From Asticcacaulis sp. SL142 (lineage in GTDB: Bacteria > Pseudomonadota > Alphaproteobacteria > Caulobacterales > Caulobacteraceae), in contig NZ_CP113061.1 of assembly GCF_026625745.1 (NCBI RefSeq), positions 1,451,501 through 1,515,500 of the forward strand: 64,000 nt of DNA, given 5' to 3'. Both the position numbers and the translations under genes were made by a program. The notes under the pieces were generated by a model. That model was not told where the DNA came from. It ran no database searches and saw nothing but the letters and a program-made list of their open reading frames with translations. Shown here one piece after another: positions 35,003-45,224 of the stretch; the stretch's first letter is position 1, and each line of letters opens with the position of its first letter.

Positions 35003-35096
35003 ATGAGCGGAATAATTTCTCGTGGAATCATTCCGCTCAGGCCGCCACTGAGGCGGCGGCCAAGGTGGCGTAGCCACCGCCCGGCTAGGGACTAAA
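35003..35096 (-). repeat. family A intergenic palindromic repeat, copy 2
   Basis: About 94 bp between the terC-like gene and the CAP-domain pseudogene. Read on the minus strand it aligns with 12377-12463 over its whole length, including GCCACCTTGGCCGCCGCC and the AATGATT and ATTCCGCT end. Confidence 0.75.
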
Positions 35097-35101
35097 AACA
35101 A

Positions 35102-35135
35102 GCTAGATCATTATGTGACTACATAATGATCTAGC
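35102..35135. terminator. hairpin between convergent genes
   Basis: A perfect 15-bp AT-rich stem (GCTAGATCATTATGT and complement) with GACT loop; its right arm overlaps the 3' end of the CAP-domain gene. There is no T-run, so terminator function is tentative. Confidence 0.4.
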
Positions 35136-35611
35136 GAACCGGTTTGGCAAAGACCTGCACCCAGTACAAGCGGTAGGCCTGTCTTTGCCCCGGCAAGGGC
35201 CGGTCATCGGGCTGATAGCTGAGGGCAATGCCGGTGTCGGTCATAGTGCAGTTCAAAATATTAGCGCGGTGGCCGGAGCTGTTCATCCAGCCCTCGACCA
35301 CATCGTCAGGGCGCATGTGACCGGCAGCGATATTTTCCGCCACCATGATCCAGCGATAGCCGGAGGATATCGCCCGCTGGCCCGCTGAGGTGCCATCCGG
35401 GCCTTTGTGGGCAAAGAAGTTCTGCATCGGCATGGCGCTGGGCAGCCTTGGCTAAACGCGGATCGAAGTTCAGCGGATCACAGCCGCGATCCTCGCGTTC
35501 GGCATTAATCAGATCAAAGACATGCGCGACATTGCCATTGTCGTCCTGACCTTGCGCCACTACAGGCCCGGTTGTTAATGCCGCCATCATCAGCAAACTT
35601 AAAACACGCAA
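35131..35611 (-). pseudogene. CAP-domain (SCP/YkwD-like) exported protein, frameshifted
   Basis: The upstream frame encodes a signal peptide (LSLLMMAALTTGPVVAQ) and the start of a CAP domain (VFDLINAEREDRGCDPLNFDPRLAKAAQRHAD), then drifts into nonsense. The downstream frame resumes with MQNFFAHKGPDGTSAGQRAISSGYRW, ENIAAG and the signature GWMNSSGHRANILN. The join, near 35430, is best explained by loss of about 5 bp: restoring an Asp-Met after RHAD gives the family pattern HA-D-D-M-x-N-F-F-x-H. Intact proteins of this kind are small secreted CAP proteins of unclear function. The second half could start at its own ATG but would lack export. Confidence 0.8.
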
Positions 35612-35675
35612 AGCTCACCTCCATACATACCTCTATTTCATAGAGGAGTATGGCTTTGATGGGGCTTACAGAGGA

Positions 35676-36650
35676 TTAATTGTGATACTGGGTGACCCGC
35701 GCGACTTCTTCCTTTGAACCCAGCACAACACCTGTACGCTGATGCAAGGCGGTCGGTGCGATGTCCAAAATACGCTGATGACCATCGGTCGCCGTCCCGC
35801 CCGCCTGCTCGATCAGCATCGCAATCGGGTTACATTCATACAGCAGCCGCAGCTTGCCATTTTTACCACTGACGCGCTTATCGACCGGGTAGATGAACAC
35901 CCCGCCGCGCGTCAGGATGCGGTGAATATCACCGACCATGGACGCCAGCCAGCGCATGTTGAAATCAACCCCGCGCGGGCCATCCTTACCGGCCACACAT
36001 TCATCAATATAGCGGCGCACCGGCGCTTCCCAATGGCGGTGATTGGACATGTTGATGGCAAATTCGCGGGTGGCTTCCGGGATAGCGACCTGATCGCGGA
36101 TCAGTACCCATTCGCCGCGGTCATGGTCGATTGAAAAGGCAAAAGTCCCCGCCCCCAGCGTCAGCATCATGGTCGTTTGCGGGCCGTAAGCCGTGTAACC
36201 GGCGGCGACCTGCTCATGACCGGGTTTCAGGAAATCGGCCTCGGTCACCGCCCGGCCTTTGGGCGCCGCGAGGATCGAAAAGATCGTGCCGACCACGCCG
36301 TTGACATCCAGATTGGACGACCCGTCGATCGGGTCAAACACCAGCAAATAATCGCCGCCATCAGCAATCGGATGCAGGGTATCCATTTCCTCAGACGCCA
36401 CCGCCGCCACCCGTCCGTGCCAGCGCGCAGGCTCCAGCATCATGTCATTGGCGATGACATCCAGTTCCTTTTGCACCTCGCCCTGCACATTTTCCTGAGC
36501 CAGTGCGCCCTGCTTGCCGGTAATGGCGCTATTGTTGACCGTCTGGCCAATATCGCGGCAGGCGGCGGCCATATCGAGCACCAGCGCTTTCAGGTTGGCG
36601 GGCACAGTTGCCGGCAAGGCATCGAGAAATTGGCTTAAGGTCGGGCGCAT
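35676..36650 (-). CDS. fbp: class I fructose-1,6-bisphosphatase
   Basis: 324 residues from MRPTLSQFLDALP. It hydrolyses fructose 1,6-bisphosphate, the committed gluconeogenic step opposite fba. Metal-binding motifs ASEEMD and LVFDPIDGSSNLDVNG are intact, and the C-terminal RLLYECNPIAMLIEQAGGTATDG matches the family. It is transcribed toward the CAP-domain pseudogene; its promoter lies in the 329-bp gap shared with the serine hydrolase gene. Confidence 0.95.
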   Translation of the reverse strand: MRPTLSQFLDALPATVPANLKALVLDMAAACRDIGQTVNNSAITGKQGALAQENVQGEVQKELDVIANDMMLEPARWHGRVAAVASEEMDTLHPIADGGDYLLVFDPIDGSSNLDVNGVVGTIFSILAAPKGRAVTEADFLKPGHEQVAAGYTAYGPQTTMMLTLGAGTFAFSIDHDRGEWVLIRDQVAIPEATREFAINMSNHRHWEAPVRRYIDECVAGKDGPRGVDFNMRWLASMVGDIHRILTRGGVFIYPVDKRVSGKNGKLRLLYECNPIAMLIEQAGGTATDGHQRILDIAPTALHQRTGVVLGSKEEVARVTQYHN

Positions 36651-36979
36651 GAAAATCACTTATGAAATCTGAGGTTGGAAATAGATCGTTCAAAATTTAT
36701 TGATACGATTTTCAAGGATCGCGCAAGCCGGTAAACGCTGTCACCATAACGGTTTTCCGGTTGATAAGCCTTAAGATCAGTACCTCATCCGCTTTTGGGA
36801 TCATGGTTTGGTCTTAATTGCCCCGTAAAAGCCTCACAACTTAATGACTCGCCTTTTTGGTGTGAAACCATTTGGAAACCATTTCCTCATTAGGATAAGC
36901 TTAACCAATTCCCAGATTCTCATGATGCCCATGCCTTCCCTTAAGGACGTTTCATTGTTTGGTTCAGAGTACCGCGCCG
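36651..36979. other. 329-bp divergent spacer between fbp and a serine hydrolase gene
   Basis: AT-rich and without a convincing coding frame. It must contain two divergent promoters. A near-CtrA site (TTAG-N7-TTAACC, 36890-36906) lies 74 bp before the hydrolase start, with one half-site mismatched. Confidence 0.45.
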
Positions 36980-38218
36980 ATGTTTGACCCCCGCACCCCG
37001 CCCAAAAGCTTTACCCGTCGCGGCACTGTGCTGATGGCGTTGGCGGCCCTGGGCGGCAGCGCGGCCGTGCCATATCTTACCGCTAAGCCTGCGCCGAAAC
37101 CGGCCCCCAAAGCGCCGACACTGAAACGGGCGGCGCTCAAAGACTGGCCGAGCCTGACCAAAATCGCGCAGACCATGATCGACGATAAGCTGACGCCCGG
37201 CCTGTCGCTGACGGTCGCCCATCAGGGGGTTGTGCTGTTTTCCAAAGGTTTCGGCCTGGCTGATGTCGAGGCGGGCCGTGAGGTCACGCCGCAAACCACC
37301 TTCCGTATTGCGTCAATCACCAAGCAATTCACTGCCGCCGCCATCATGGCGCTGGCCGAAGACGGCAAGCTGAGCGTCCATGATCCGCTGGCGCGTTTCC
37401 TGCCCGATTTCCCCAAGGCCGATAAGATCACTCTGGCCCAGTTGATGAGCCACACCTCCGGCATGGGGGATTATGTCAACGGCCAAAGCCATGTGGTGCT
37501 GGATAATGCCCGCGACCGTGATTTCAACGGCATGGAACTGCTGTCGATCATCCGCGCCCGTCAGCCGCTGTACCGCGCCCAACCCGGAGCGGCCTGGCTC
37601 TATTCCAACTCAGCCTTTACCCTGCTGAGCATCATTGTTGAGCAGCTATCGGGCATGTCGTTCGCGCAGTTCTGCGCCGAGCGGTTGTTTCATCCGGCGG
37701 GCATGACGCAGTCGTCGATTGATACGGTGGATACGGTCATCACCAGCGGGTCTAACGGCTATCGCCCTGAGTTCCGCGCCCCGCACGGTTTTGTGGAAAA
37801 TAAGCCCCTGTCGGCGACGTTTATCGCTGGGGCGGGCGCGATCAGATCTACCACCGAAGACCTGATCCTGTGGCACCACGCCCTGATGAACGGCAAGGTC
37901 TTAAAGCCCGACAGCGTGACCGCCATGATGACCCCGGCCCTGTTGAAAAATGGCCAGCCGGCGTTTGAACGGCGCGGCGCTGAGCCGCTGGAGTACGGTT
38001 TTGGTCTGGGGCTGGGACTTGAGGATGATCGCCGCTTTGCCACCCACGGCGGGCGGATAAATGGCTTTACCGGCCATTTGCGCAGCTATCATGACGACCA
38101 ACTGACGCTGGCCATCCTCTATAACTGCGATGGATCGGGTGCGGCTCAGTTCATGCCGATGCAGAAGAAACTGCGCAAAGAAGCGTCAAGGCTTGGCTTA
38201 GAGAGCCTTACCGCTTAA
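36980..38218 (+). CDS. exported class C beta-lactamase-fold serine hydrolase
   Basis: 412 residues from MFDPRTPPK. The N-terminus SFTRRGTVLMALAALGGSAAV has a paired arginine and a hydrophobic core, suggesting export. Active-site Ser112-X-X-Lys115 (FRIASITKQFTAA), a Y-S-N motif (WLYSNSAFTLL) and HGGRINGF replacing the KTG box place it in the serine hydrolase/beta-lactamase-like family (esterases, D-aminopeptidases, penicillin-binding proteins). Real beta-lactam resistance is not implied. A TTG start 21 nt earlier is possible. Its stop overlaps the end of a small convergent ORF. Confidence 0.88.
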   Translation: MFDPRTPPKSFTRRGTVLMALAALGGSAAVPYLTAKPAPKPAPKAPTLKRAALKDWPSLTKIAQTMIDDKLTPGLSLTVAHQGVVLFSKGFGLADVEAGREVTPQTTFRIASITKQFTAAAIMALAEDGKLSVHDPLARFLPDFPKADKITLAQLMSHTSGMGDYVNGQSHVVLDNARDRDFNGMELLSIIRARQPLYRAQPGAAWLYSNSAFTLLSIIVEQLSGMSFAQFCAERLFHPAGMTQSSIDTVDTVITSGSNGYRPEFRAPHGFVENKPLSATFIAGAGAIRSTTEDLILWHHALMNGKVLKPDSVTAMMTPALLKNGQPAFERRGAEPLEYGFGLGLGLEDDRRFATHGGRINGFTGHLRSYHDDQLTLAILYNCDGSGAAQFMPMQKKLRKEASRLGLESLTA

Positions 38219-38361
38219 CCGACCATATCAGCAACCATAGCCCGCAGTTCCTGACGGCTGAAACCGCAGGCCTTAAGCATCCGTGTCGAGGTCGATTTGT
38301 GGACGGGGCGCGTCATATAGTGACTGCGCGGGGCGTGTGCGAAGGTATAGGTCGTGTGCAT
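38215..38361 (-). CDS. possible 48-residue basic protein
   Basis: An ATG at 38361 preceded by AAGGA with 5-nt spacing opens a 48-residue frame (starting MHTTYTFAHAPRSHYM and ending GFSRQELRAMVADMVG). It is basic, with a helical C-terminal part. The good ribosome binding site and helix-like C-terminus support a real gene. It converges on the serine hydrolase gene with a 4-bp overlap. No function can be assigned. Confidence 0.4.
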   Translation of the reverse strand: MHTTYTFAHAPRSHYMTRPVHKSTSTRMLKACGFSRQELRAMVADMVG

Positions 38362-38555
38362 AATAGTCCTTAAAAGCCTCGCACAGCTAAACCGGCGCGG
38401 CCAAATAATAAATAACGCAAAGCCAAAGCGCTTTTGCGTCTAAACGGTAAGAGAAGGGAAAACGGGCTCGGCACTCGATCACGAGCTTAGAGAGTTGCCG
38501 AACATCATCGTTAACTCCGTAACTACCCTTCAATTGCGGCCAAGTCAAGGCGCGG

Positions 38556-40034
38556 CTAAAAGTCGTTTGGTGCAACCTCGCGAAGTTGCGTCTCATACTG
38601 CCCGACACTGACCATCGCACCTGATGTCCAATCCGGGTCGATGGCACGCCCCAAATCCCAGACTTGCCATGCCTTATCCATTTCATATTGGCCGTAGTAG
38701 TGATCACCAAGATCCTTGAAGGCGTTAGAGGCGAAGGGATAGGCCGCAATATGAGTCCAGTAACAATCCGTAAGCGGCGGCATGGAGGCGCGGATCGCCT
38801 TATCCCATTTATCCGTATCCTTTGATGTAAGGACAAGGTTGGCAAAGGTGACATACCGGAAGGTGCCAAACGTCAGGCCATCAAAATGCTTGGCTCCGGC
38901 CAGATATTTAGCCGCCGCCTCGCGCCCCTCGGTTTCTTCCGTGGATCCCGCCAGATTAGATGCCTGCCAGAACGGCGCGGTTTTTGGCCCGTCAATCGTT
39001 TTCGTAAGCACCGGCCCCAATGCTCTGATCTTAGCCAGTCCATCTGAACCGGGCTGCAACTCGGCTGTGTATTGCTGGGTGATCAGAAAGAACCACATCA
39101 GCGCCTGTTCCATCTGATCCGCCGCCGCCGCCGATTGCATCTGAGCCAGAGCCTCATCGAAACCCGGCTTCGGCGGTTCAGCATTTCCAGCGATAGCTTT
39201 CAGAGATGACTTCAAACCGGATGCATACACGCTATTCCCTTCGGATATTCTGACAATGGCGGATTTAAGATTGGCGGGTAGCGGGTATTGCGCAGTCAAA
39301 CGCCGCACATTTGAAAACCGGATCGTTTCAGTGGCCCTTCGGTTCGCACGATTGCTTTCTAAAACCATTTCACGCGGAATTTGGCCTGCCTCTAAAACCG
39401 TCTTCAGTATTTGCGGATGCAGACCCATATGCCGGGCGAAATAGCGCGCTAACGCTTTGCGTTCAGCATCTGAAAAAGGCTCACCGGCAAGGCTTAGGCG
39501 GGCAACGGCTTCGTGCCCAACAGACCACACAACCTGATCCCCCGTCTGACTACGCATCAGGGGGATCGATGTGGTGTCTACCACAGCCAGTTCCTGTTCT
39601 GGCCAGTAACTGGCAAGCTTGGTTTCCTGAGCCGACTTTTTATCACCGGTGGCCGCATCAAGCAGCAACTGCAAATAGCGCCGATTTTTCAGTTCCAGAA
39701 TACGAAATGCCGGACTGACAAAGCAGCTATCGTTGCTAAACTCCGTGCCCGAAGCCTGCCAGCTCATTGTCCGGCACAGGGCAAAGTCATCGAGGTGGCG
39801 CGCACCTGCGGCTTCAATATATGCGAAGTCCGAAGCCAGCGTGACCTTGCCGTTTTCAGTCTCCACCGTGCCGTCTTTAAATCGGACCTCTTTTTGATAG
39901 GAAAACTCTATGGCCGATGCCGACGCCGGGCGCGCGCTACGAATACGCTGGGCATCCCAATCCGGTGAGACCGTCGCGGCCTGACATATGACGGCGGAAA
40001 TCCCCCATAATACGACCAATAAGCGTTTTAACAT
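38556..40034 (-). CDS. unrecognised exported protein
   Basis: 492 residues with a Sec signal peptide (LKRLLVVLWGISAVICQA). I recognise no domain. The N-terminal third is beta-rich (IEFSYQKEVRFKDGTVETENGKVTL); the rest is helical with TPR-like spacing near the C-terminus (FKDLGDHYYGQYEMDKAWQVWDLGRAIDPDW). Four cysteines are visible in the mature part. It stands alone between a small ORF and carA. A periplasmic scaffold or carrier is one reading; nothing decides this. Confidence 0.75.
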   Translation of the reverse strand: MLKRLLVVLWGISAVICQAATVSPDWDAQRIRSARPASASAIEFSYQKEVRFKDGTVETENGKVTLASDFAYIEAAGARHLDDFALCRTMSWQASGTEFSNDSCFVSPAFRILELKNRRYLQLLLDAATGDKKSAQETKLASYWPEQELAVVDTTSIPLMRSQTGDQVVWSVGHEAVARLSLAGEPFSDAERKALARYFARHMGLHPQILKTVLEAGQIPREMVLESNRANRRATETIRFSNVRRLTAQYPLPANLKSAIVRISEGNSVYASGLKSSLKAIAGNAEPPKPGFDEALAQMQSAAAADQMEQALMWFFLITQQYTAELQPGSDGLAKIRALGPVLTKTIDGPKTAPFWQASNLAGSTEETEGREAAAKYLAGAKHFDGLTFGTFRYVTFANLVLTSKDTDKWDKAIRASMPPLTDCYWTHIAAYPFASNAFKDLGDHYYGQYEMDKAWQVWDLGRAIDPDWTSGAMVSVGQYETQLREVAPNDF

Positions 40035-40237
40035 TAAGCCCCCCGATAAACACCAACGTCAGACTTATCGTCAGCCCTTCTGGCCTGTCAATGTTAAGAC
40101 GCGACACGCCCGCTCACATTCCGCAAGCGTTCGTGAACCGTTAATTAACAAAATTCATTGACCCCGCGCGCCATGGCCCCTATGTGTGCCGCCGTTTACC
40201 CGCAGCCCTGCTATATTAAGACGGAGTCCCAAAACCC

Positions 40238-41428
40238 ATGACCCCAAGAAACCAAGATGAGCTACTTAATGGTGTTACGGGGGTTCTGGTTCTGGCGGAC
40301 GGCACCGTCTATCAGGGCTATGGCCACGGTGCGAAGGGCTCAGCCCTCGGCGAAGTCTGCTTCAACACCGCCATGACTGGTTATCAGGAAATCCTGACCG
40401 ATCCGTCCTACATGGATCAGATCGTCGCTTTCACCTTCCCGCACGTTGGCAATGTCGGCGTCAACCCGGACGATGTTGAGCAATTGGGCAATGACCCGAC
40501 CCGCGCCGCCAAGGGGGCGATCTTCCGTGACGCGCCGACCCCGCCGGCCAACTGGCGCTCGACCATGAGCTTTAACGACTGGCTGACCTCGCGCGGCGTG
40601 GTCGCTTTGTCGGGCATTGATACCCGCGCGCTCACCAAGCGCATCCGCGAACACGGCATGCCGCACGGCGTCATCGCCCACGATCCCGAAGGCAAGTTCG
40701 ATATCGCGGCCTTGCAGAAACAGGCCGCCGAGTGGGCCGGTCTGGTCGGCCTTGATCTGGCCATCAAGGCAACTTCGGCGCAGTCGTCGGATTACACGAC
40801 GAACCTTTGGGTCTGGCCGGAAGGCTATAGCGACGGTACAAAGCATGAGCATAATGTCGTGGTCATTGACTATGGCGTAAAGCAAAACATACTGCGCGCC
40901 TTGGTCGATATCGGCGCGAAGGTGAAGATCGTCCCGGCCCAAACCAAGGCCGAAGACATCCTGGCGCTCAAGCCCGACGGCGTATTGCTATCGAACGGCC
41001 CCGGTGATCCGGCGGCCACGGGTGCCTATGCAGTGCCTGAAATTCAAAAGCTGGTGGCGTCTGGCACGCCGGTGTTCGGTATCTGTCTGGGCCATCAGAT
41101 GCTGGCGCTGGCGCTGGGGGCTAAGACCGTCAAGATGGATCAGGGCCACCACGGCGCCAACCATCCGGTCAAGGATATCACCACCAATAAGGTTGAGATC
41201 GTGTCGATGAACCACGGCTTTGCGGTTGATCGGGATAGCTTGCCCGCCGGTGTGGTTGAAACGCACGTTTCGTTGTTTGACAACACCAACTGCGGCATTG
41301 CGCTGGAAAACAAGCCGGTGTTTTCGGTACAGCACCACCCCGAAGCCTCCCCCGGCCCGGTCGATTCGCTGTATCTGTTTGAACGCTTTGCTGGATATAT
41401 GAAAGCCGCGAAGGCGGTTGTGGCGTGA
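40238..41428 (+). CDS. carA: carbamoyl-phosphate synthase, glutamine-hydrolysing small subunit
   Basis: 396 residues. The N-terminal domain (GVTGVLVLADGTVYQGYGHGAKGSALGEVCFNTAMTGYQE) packs on CarB. The class I glutamine amidotransferase domain carries the nucleophile in VFGICLGHQMLALALG and the HHPEASPGP histidine and glutamate. It supplies ammonia for carbamoyl phosphate used in arginine and pyrimidine synthesis. carB lies 294 bp downstream on the same strand, separated by a palindromic repeat rather than immediately adjacent. Confidence 0.97.
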   Translation: MTPRNQDELLNGVTGVLVLADGTVYQGYGHGAKGSALGEVCFNTAMTGYQEILTDPSYMDQIVAFTFPHVGNVGVNPDDVEQLGNDPTRAAKGAIFRDAPTPPANWRSTMSFNDWLTSRGVVALSGIDTRALTKRIREHGMPHGVIAHDPEGKFDIAALQKQAAEWAGLVGLDLAIKATSAQSSDYTTNLWVWPEGYSDGTKHEHNVVVIDYGVKQNILRALVDIGAKVKIVPAQTKAEDILALKPDGVLLSNGPGDPAATGAYAVPEIQKLVASGTPVFGICLGHQMLALALGAKTVKMDQGHHGANHPVKDITTNKVEIVSMNHGFAVDRDSLPAGVVETHVSLFDNTNCGIALENKPVFSVQHHPEASPGPVDSLYLFERFAGYMKAAKAVVA

Positions 41429-41434
41429 TTTTCA

Positions 41435-41561
41435 GAACCTCCCCTCTTGGAGGGGAGGAGGGAGGCCGTCAGGTCGGAAGGTGGGGGTAACCACCGGCTT
41501 ACCCACTGCGTCTGCGCCACTTTATGGCGCAGCCACCTCCCCCTCCAAGAAGGGGAGTTCT
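41435..41561. repeat. family B CTCCCC/GGGGAG palindromic repeat, copy 1
   Basis: About 127 bp between carA and carB. The outer arms CTCCCCTCTTGGAGGGGAGG and CCACCTCCCCCTCCAAGAAGGGGAG pair with each other and internally; a central hairpin CTGCGCCA...TGGCGCAG lies between. It resembles the dispersed CTCCCC/GGGGAG elements common in Caulobacterales and sphingomonads. Confidence 0.75.
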
Positions 41562-41722
41562 TAAGTAAGATTAACCAAACATAAAGGGTTGCTTTACGGC
41601 CCCCAAGGCTCTAAAGCACCCGCTTAGCCTACATCAAAAATGACCTGAAATGGTCGCCCGCCCGTAACCGGATTTGCGTTTTCGCTCATCCGCTATTTGC
41701 GCACGAAAGTATCAGAAGACCT

Positions 41723-44700
41723 ATGCCCAAACGTACCGATATTAAAGCCATCCTCATTATCGGCGCCGGTCCGATCGTCATTGGTCAGGCCTGCGAGTTT
41801 GACTATTCCGGCGTTCAGGCCTGTAAGGCATTGCGCGAAGAAGGCTACCGGATCATTCTGGTGAACTCCAATCCGGCGACGATCATGACCGATCCGAATA
41901 TCGCCGATGCGACCTATATCGAACCGATCACCCCTGATTTTGTTGAAAAAATCATCGCCAAAGAGCGCCCGGACGCGCTCCTGCCCACCATGGGCGGTCA
42001 AACGGCGCTGAACTGCGCGCTGGCACTGGACGCTTCGGGCGTTCTTACCAAATACAATGTCGAAATGATCGGCGCCAAGGCCGAAGTGATCGATAAGGCC
42101 GAAGACCGCCAGAAATTCCGCGACGCCATGGATAAGCTCGGCCTCGAATCGGCCAAATCTGCCGTCGCCCACACCTGGGAAGAGGCCGTGGCCGGTTTGG
42201 AGGCCATTGGCGGTCTGCCCGCCGTGATCCGCCCATCGTTTACGCTGGCGGGTACCGGCGGCGGCATTGCCTATAATCAGGAAGAGTTCAAAGAGATTGT
42301 CCTGAACGGCCTTGACCTTTCGCCCACCACCGAAGTCCTTATTGAGGAATCCATCGTCGGCTGGAAAGAGTATGAGATGGAAGTCGTGCGCGACAAAGCC
42401 GACAACTGCATCATCGTCTGCTCGATCGAAAACGTCGATCCGATGGGTGTGCATACGGGCGACTCGATTACCGTCGCCCCGGCGCTGACCCTGACCGACA
42501 AAGAGTATCAGATCATGCGTTCGGCCTCGATCGCCGTCCTGCGCGAAATTGGGGTGGAGACCGGCGGATCGAACGTGCAGTTCGCGCTTAATCCTGCCGA
42601 TGGCCGCATGATCGTGATCGAGATGAACCCGCGCGTATCGCGCTCCTCCGCACTGGCCTCAAAGGCGACAGGTTTCCCGATTGCCAAGATCGCGGCCAAG
42701 TTGGCGGTCGGCTATACGCTGGATGAGCTGTCGAACGACATCACCAAGGTCACACCCGCCTCATTTGAGCCGTCGATTGACTATGTGGTCACCAAGATCC
42801 CGCGCTTTGCGTTTGAGAAATATCCGGGCTCAGAACCCCTGCTCGGCACCTCGATGAAGTCGGTCGGTGAAGTCATGGCCATTGGCCGCACCTTTGCCGA
42901 GTCGGTGCAAAAGGCCCTGCGGGGTTTAGAGACCGGCCTGTCGGGCTTTGATGAGGTCGATATTCCGGGTGTCAAAACAGCGGAAAGCCCCCATGCCATC
43001 CGTGAAGCCGTGGTGCGTGAACTGGGCCGCCCGACACCGGATCGCCTGCGCGTGATCGCTCAGGCCTTCCGTCATGGGTTGAGCGTCGAAGACATCAACG
43101 CCGCCTGTTCTTATGAGCCGTGGTTCCTGCGTCAGATTGAAACCATCGTGGCCGAAGAAGCCAAAATCACAGCGCTTGGTTTGCCCGCCGATGCTCACGC
43201 CATGCGCCTGTTGAAAGGTTTGGGCTTCTCCGATGCCCGTCTGGCGACCCTGACGCAGCAAACCGAAGCCGAAGTGCGCAATGCCCGCCGCGGCTTAGGC
43301 GTGCGCCCGGTCTATAAGCGCATCGACACCTGCGCGGCCGAATTTGCGTCCTCGACCGCCTATATGTACTCGACCTATGAAACCGGCGCTTTAGGTCAGG
43401 TACCCGAATGCGAAGCTGCCCCAACCGATCGCAAGAAGGCGATCATCCTTGGCGGCGGGCCGAACCGGATTGGTCAGGGCATCGAGTTCGATTACTGCTG
43501 CTGCCACGCCGCCTTTGCCTTTAAGGACATCGACCTTGAGGCCATCATGGTCAACTGCAACCCCGAAACCGTATCGACCGACTACGATACCTCGGATCGC
43601 CTCTATTTCGAGCCGCTGACCGCCGAAGACGTGCTGGAACTGATCAGCGTTGAAATGTCCAAAGGCGAATTGGCCGGTGTGGTTGTGCAGTTCGGTGGCC
43701 AGACGCCGCTCAAGCTGGCGCAAGCCCTCGAAGACGAAGGCATCCCCATCCTCGGTACCACGCCGGATGCGATTGATCTGGCCGAAGACCGCGAACGCTT
43801 CCAGCAATTGCTGACCGAGATCGGCCTGCGTCAGCCGATCAACGCCATCGCCCGCAGCCCCGAAGAAGCCTTCAAAGCCTGTCATCAGGTCGGCTACCCC
43901 ATCGTCATCCGCCCATCCTATGTACTGGGGGGACGTGCCATGGAAATTATCCGCGACGACGAGCAACTGACGCGCTATGTCACTGAGGCCGTGAAGGTGT
44001 CCGGCTCATCGCCTGTCCTGATCGACCAGTATCTGTCGGCGGCCATCGAAGTCGATGCCGATGCGCTCGCCGATGGTGAGACCGTGTTCGTCGCCGGGAT
44101 CATGGAACATATCGAAGAAGCTGGCGTCCATTCCGGCGACTCGGCCTGTTCGCTGCCGCCGTTCTCATTGAAACCCGAAACCGTCAAAGAGTTAGAGCGT
44201 CAAACCGTTGAACTGGCCAAGGCGCTTAAGGTGCGTGGCCTGATGAACGTGCAGTTTGCGATCGAAAACCCTTATACCGACCCGAAGATCTACGTCCTCG
44301 AAGTCAACCCGCGCGCGTCGCGGACAGTGCCGTTTGTCGCCAAAACTCTGGGTCAGCCTCTGGCTGGGATCGCCGCCAAGGTCATGGCCGGTAAGCCGCT
44401 GTCGGGTTTTGGCCTGAAGCCCCGCGATTATCGCCATGTCGCGGTCAAAGAAGCTGTGTTCCCGTTCGCGCGCTTTGCCAATGTCGATACGGTGCTTGGG
44501 CCAGAGATGCGCTCGACCGGCGAAGTCATGGGCCTTGATTGGGTGCGTGACGGCGAAGAGATGATCGACGCGTTTTCGCGCGCCTTTGCCAAGTCGCAAC
44601 TGGGTGGCGGTACAGTTCTGCCGACCGGCGGCACGGTGTTTGTCTCCGTCAAGGATCAGGATAAGCCGACCATCATCGAGCCCGTAAAAACCCTGCTGGC

Positions 44701-45019
44701 TCAGGGCTTTAAGGTCGTCTCGACTGGCGGCACCTGCGACTATCTGGCCGAACAGGGTGTGGCGGTTGAGCGCATCAAAAAGGTGCTCGAAGGCCGCCCG
44801 AACATTCTGGATGCCATGAAAAACGGTGAAATCCAGCTTCTGTTTAACACCACCGAGGGTAAGCAATCTCTGGCCGACTCGTTCTCAATCCGCCGCACGG
44901 CCCTAATGATGAAGATCCCCTACTACACCACCGCTTCAGGGGCCGTCGCCGCTGCCCGCGCCATCGCATCCGGCCGCAAAGAAGACCTCGATGTGCGCTC
45001 CATTCAGGAATACGCATAG
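41723..45019 (+). CDS. carB: carbamoyl-phosphate synthase large subunit
   Basis: 1098 residues, full length. It contains two homologous ATP-grasp halves: N-terminal carboxyphosphate domain (start [26 protein letters not shown] site [15 protein letters not shown]) and C-terminal carbamate kinase domain ([38 protein letters not shown]), then the C-terminal MGS-like allosteric domain (about residues 970-1098, [15 protein letters not shown]). It forms the heterodimer with CarA, with an internal ammonia tunnel. A terminator follows. Confidence 0.97.
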   Translation: MPKRTDIKAILIIGAGPIVIGQACEFDYSGVQACKALREEGYRIILVNSNPATIMTDPNIADATYIEPITPDFVEKIIAKERPDALLPTMGGQTALNCALALDASGVLTKYNVEMIGAKAEVIDKAEDRQKFRDAMDKLGLESAKSAVAHTWEEAVAGLEAIGGLPAVIRPSFTLAGTGGGIAYNQEEFKEIVLNGLDLSPTTEVLIEESIVGWKEYEMEVVRDKADNCIIVCSIENVDPMGVHTGDSITVAPALTLTDKEYQIMRSASIAVLREIGVETGGSNVQFALNPADGRMIVIEMNPRVSRSSALASKATGFPIAKIAAKLAVGYTLDELSNDITKVTPASFEPSIDYVVTKIPRFAFEKYPGSEPLLGTSMKSVGEVMAIGRTFAESVQKALRGLETGLSGFDEVDIPGVKTAESPHAIREAVVRELGRPTPDRLRVIAQAFRHGLSVEDINAACSYEPWFLRQIETIVAEEAKITALGLPADAHAMRLLKGLGFSDARLATLTQQTEAEVRNARRGLGVRPVYKRIDTCAAEFASSTAYMYSTYETGALGQVPECEAAPTDRKKAIILGGGPNRIGQGIEFDYCCCHAAFAFKDIDLEAIMVNCNPETVSTDYDTSDRLYFEPLTAEDVLELISVEMSKGELAGVVVQFGGQTPLKLAQALEDEGIPILGTTPDAIDLAEDRERFQQLLTEIGLRQPINAIARSPEEAFKACHQVGYPIVIRPSYVLGGRAMEIIRDDEQLTRYVTEAVKVSGSSPVLIDQYLSAAIEVDADALADGETVFVAGIMEHIEEAGVHSGDSACSLPPFSLKPETVKELERQTVELAKALKVRGLMNVQFAIENPYTDPKIYVLEVNPRASRTVPFVAKTLGQPLAGIAAKVMAGKPLSGFGLKPRDYRHVAVKEAVFPFARFANVDTVLGPEMRSTGEVMGLDWVRDGEEMIDAFSRAFAKSQLGGGTVLPTGGTVFVSVKDQDKPTIIEPVKTLLAQGFKVVSTGGTCDYLAEQGVAVERIKKVLEGRPNILDAMKNGEIQLLFNTTEGKQSLADSFSIRRTALMMKIPYYTTASGAVAAARAIASGRKEDLDVRSIQEYA

Positions 45020-45042
45020 CCCTTATTGCCGTTCAAAAATTA

Positions 45043-45081
45043 AAACCTCCTGTGATCCGGATCGCAGGAGGTTTTTTTACA
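45043..45081 (+). terminator. carB terminator
   Basis: AAACCTCCTG and CAGGAGGTTT arms with further pairing inside, followed by T7; 24 bp after the carB stop. Confidence 0.88.
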
Positions 45082-45224
45082 CCGCCTTCCCCGGCTTCAC
45101 GATTTCGTGTATGGTCGCGTGATCGGCAGATGCGTCATTTCGCACTTGCAAAATGTGATTTCACGCGGACGGTCAGGTTTGGTATGGGCGTCCACCTAAT
45201 TATTTAAAAGGCATATTCGGTTTC

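Noticed and set aside
36980-38218. True beta-lactamase conferring resistance
   Set aside because: The S-x-x-K and Y-S-N motifs are present, but the third motif is HGG instead of KTG and many family members are esterases or peptidases.
38387-38869. Long minus-strand frame overlapping the exported unknown protein
   Set aside because: It overlaps the better 492-codon gene in another frame, has no recognisable composition or ribosome binding site, and looks like a shadow of that gene.
41560-41577. TTAAGTAAGATTAACC before carB as a second CtrA box
   Set aside because: The half-sites are 6 rather than 7 nt apart and it lies about 160 bp upstream; judged a chance match.
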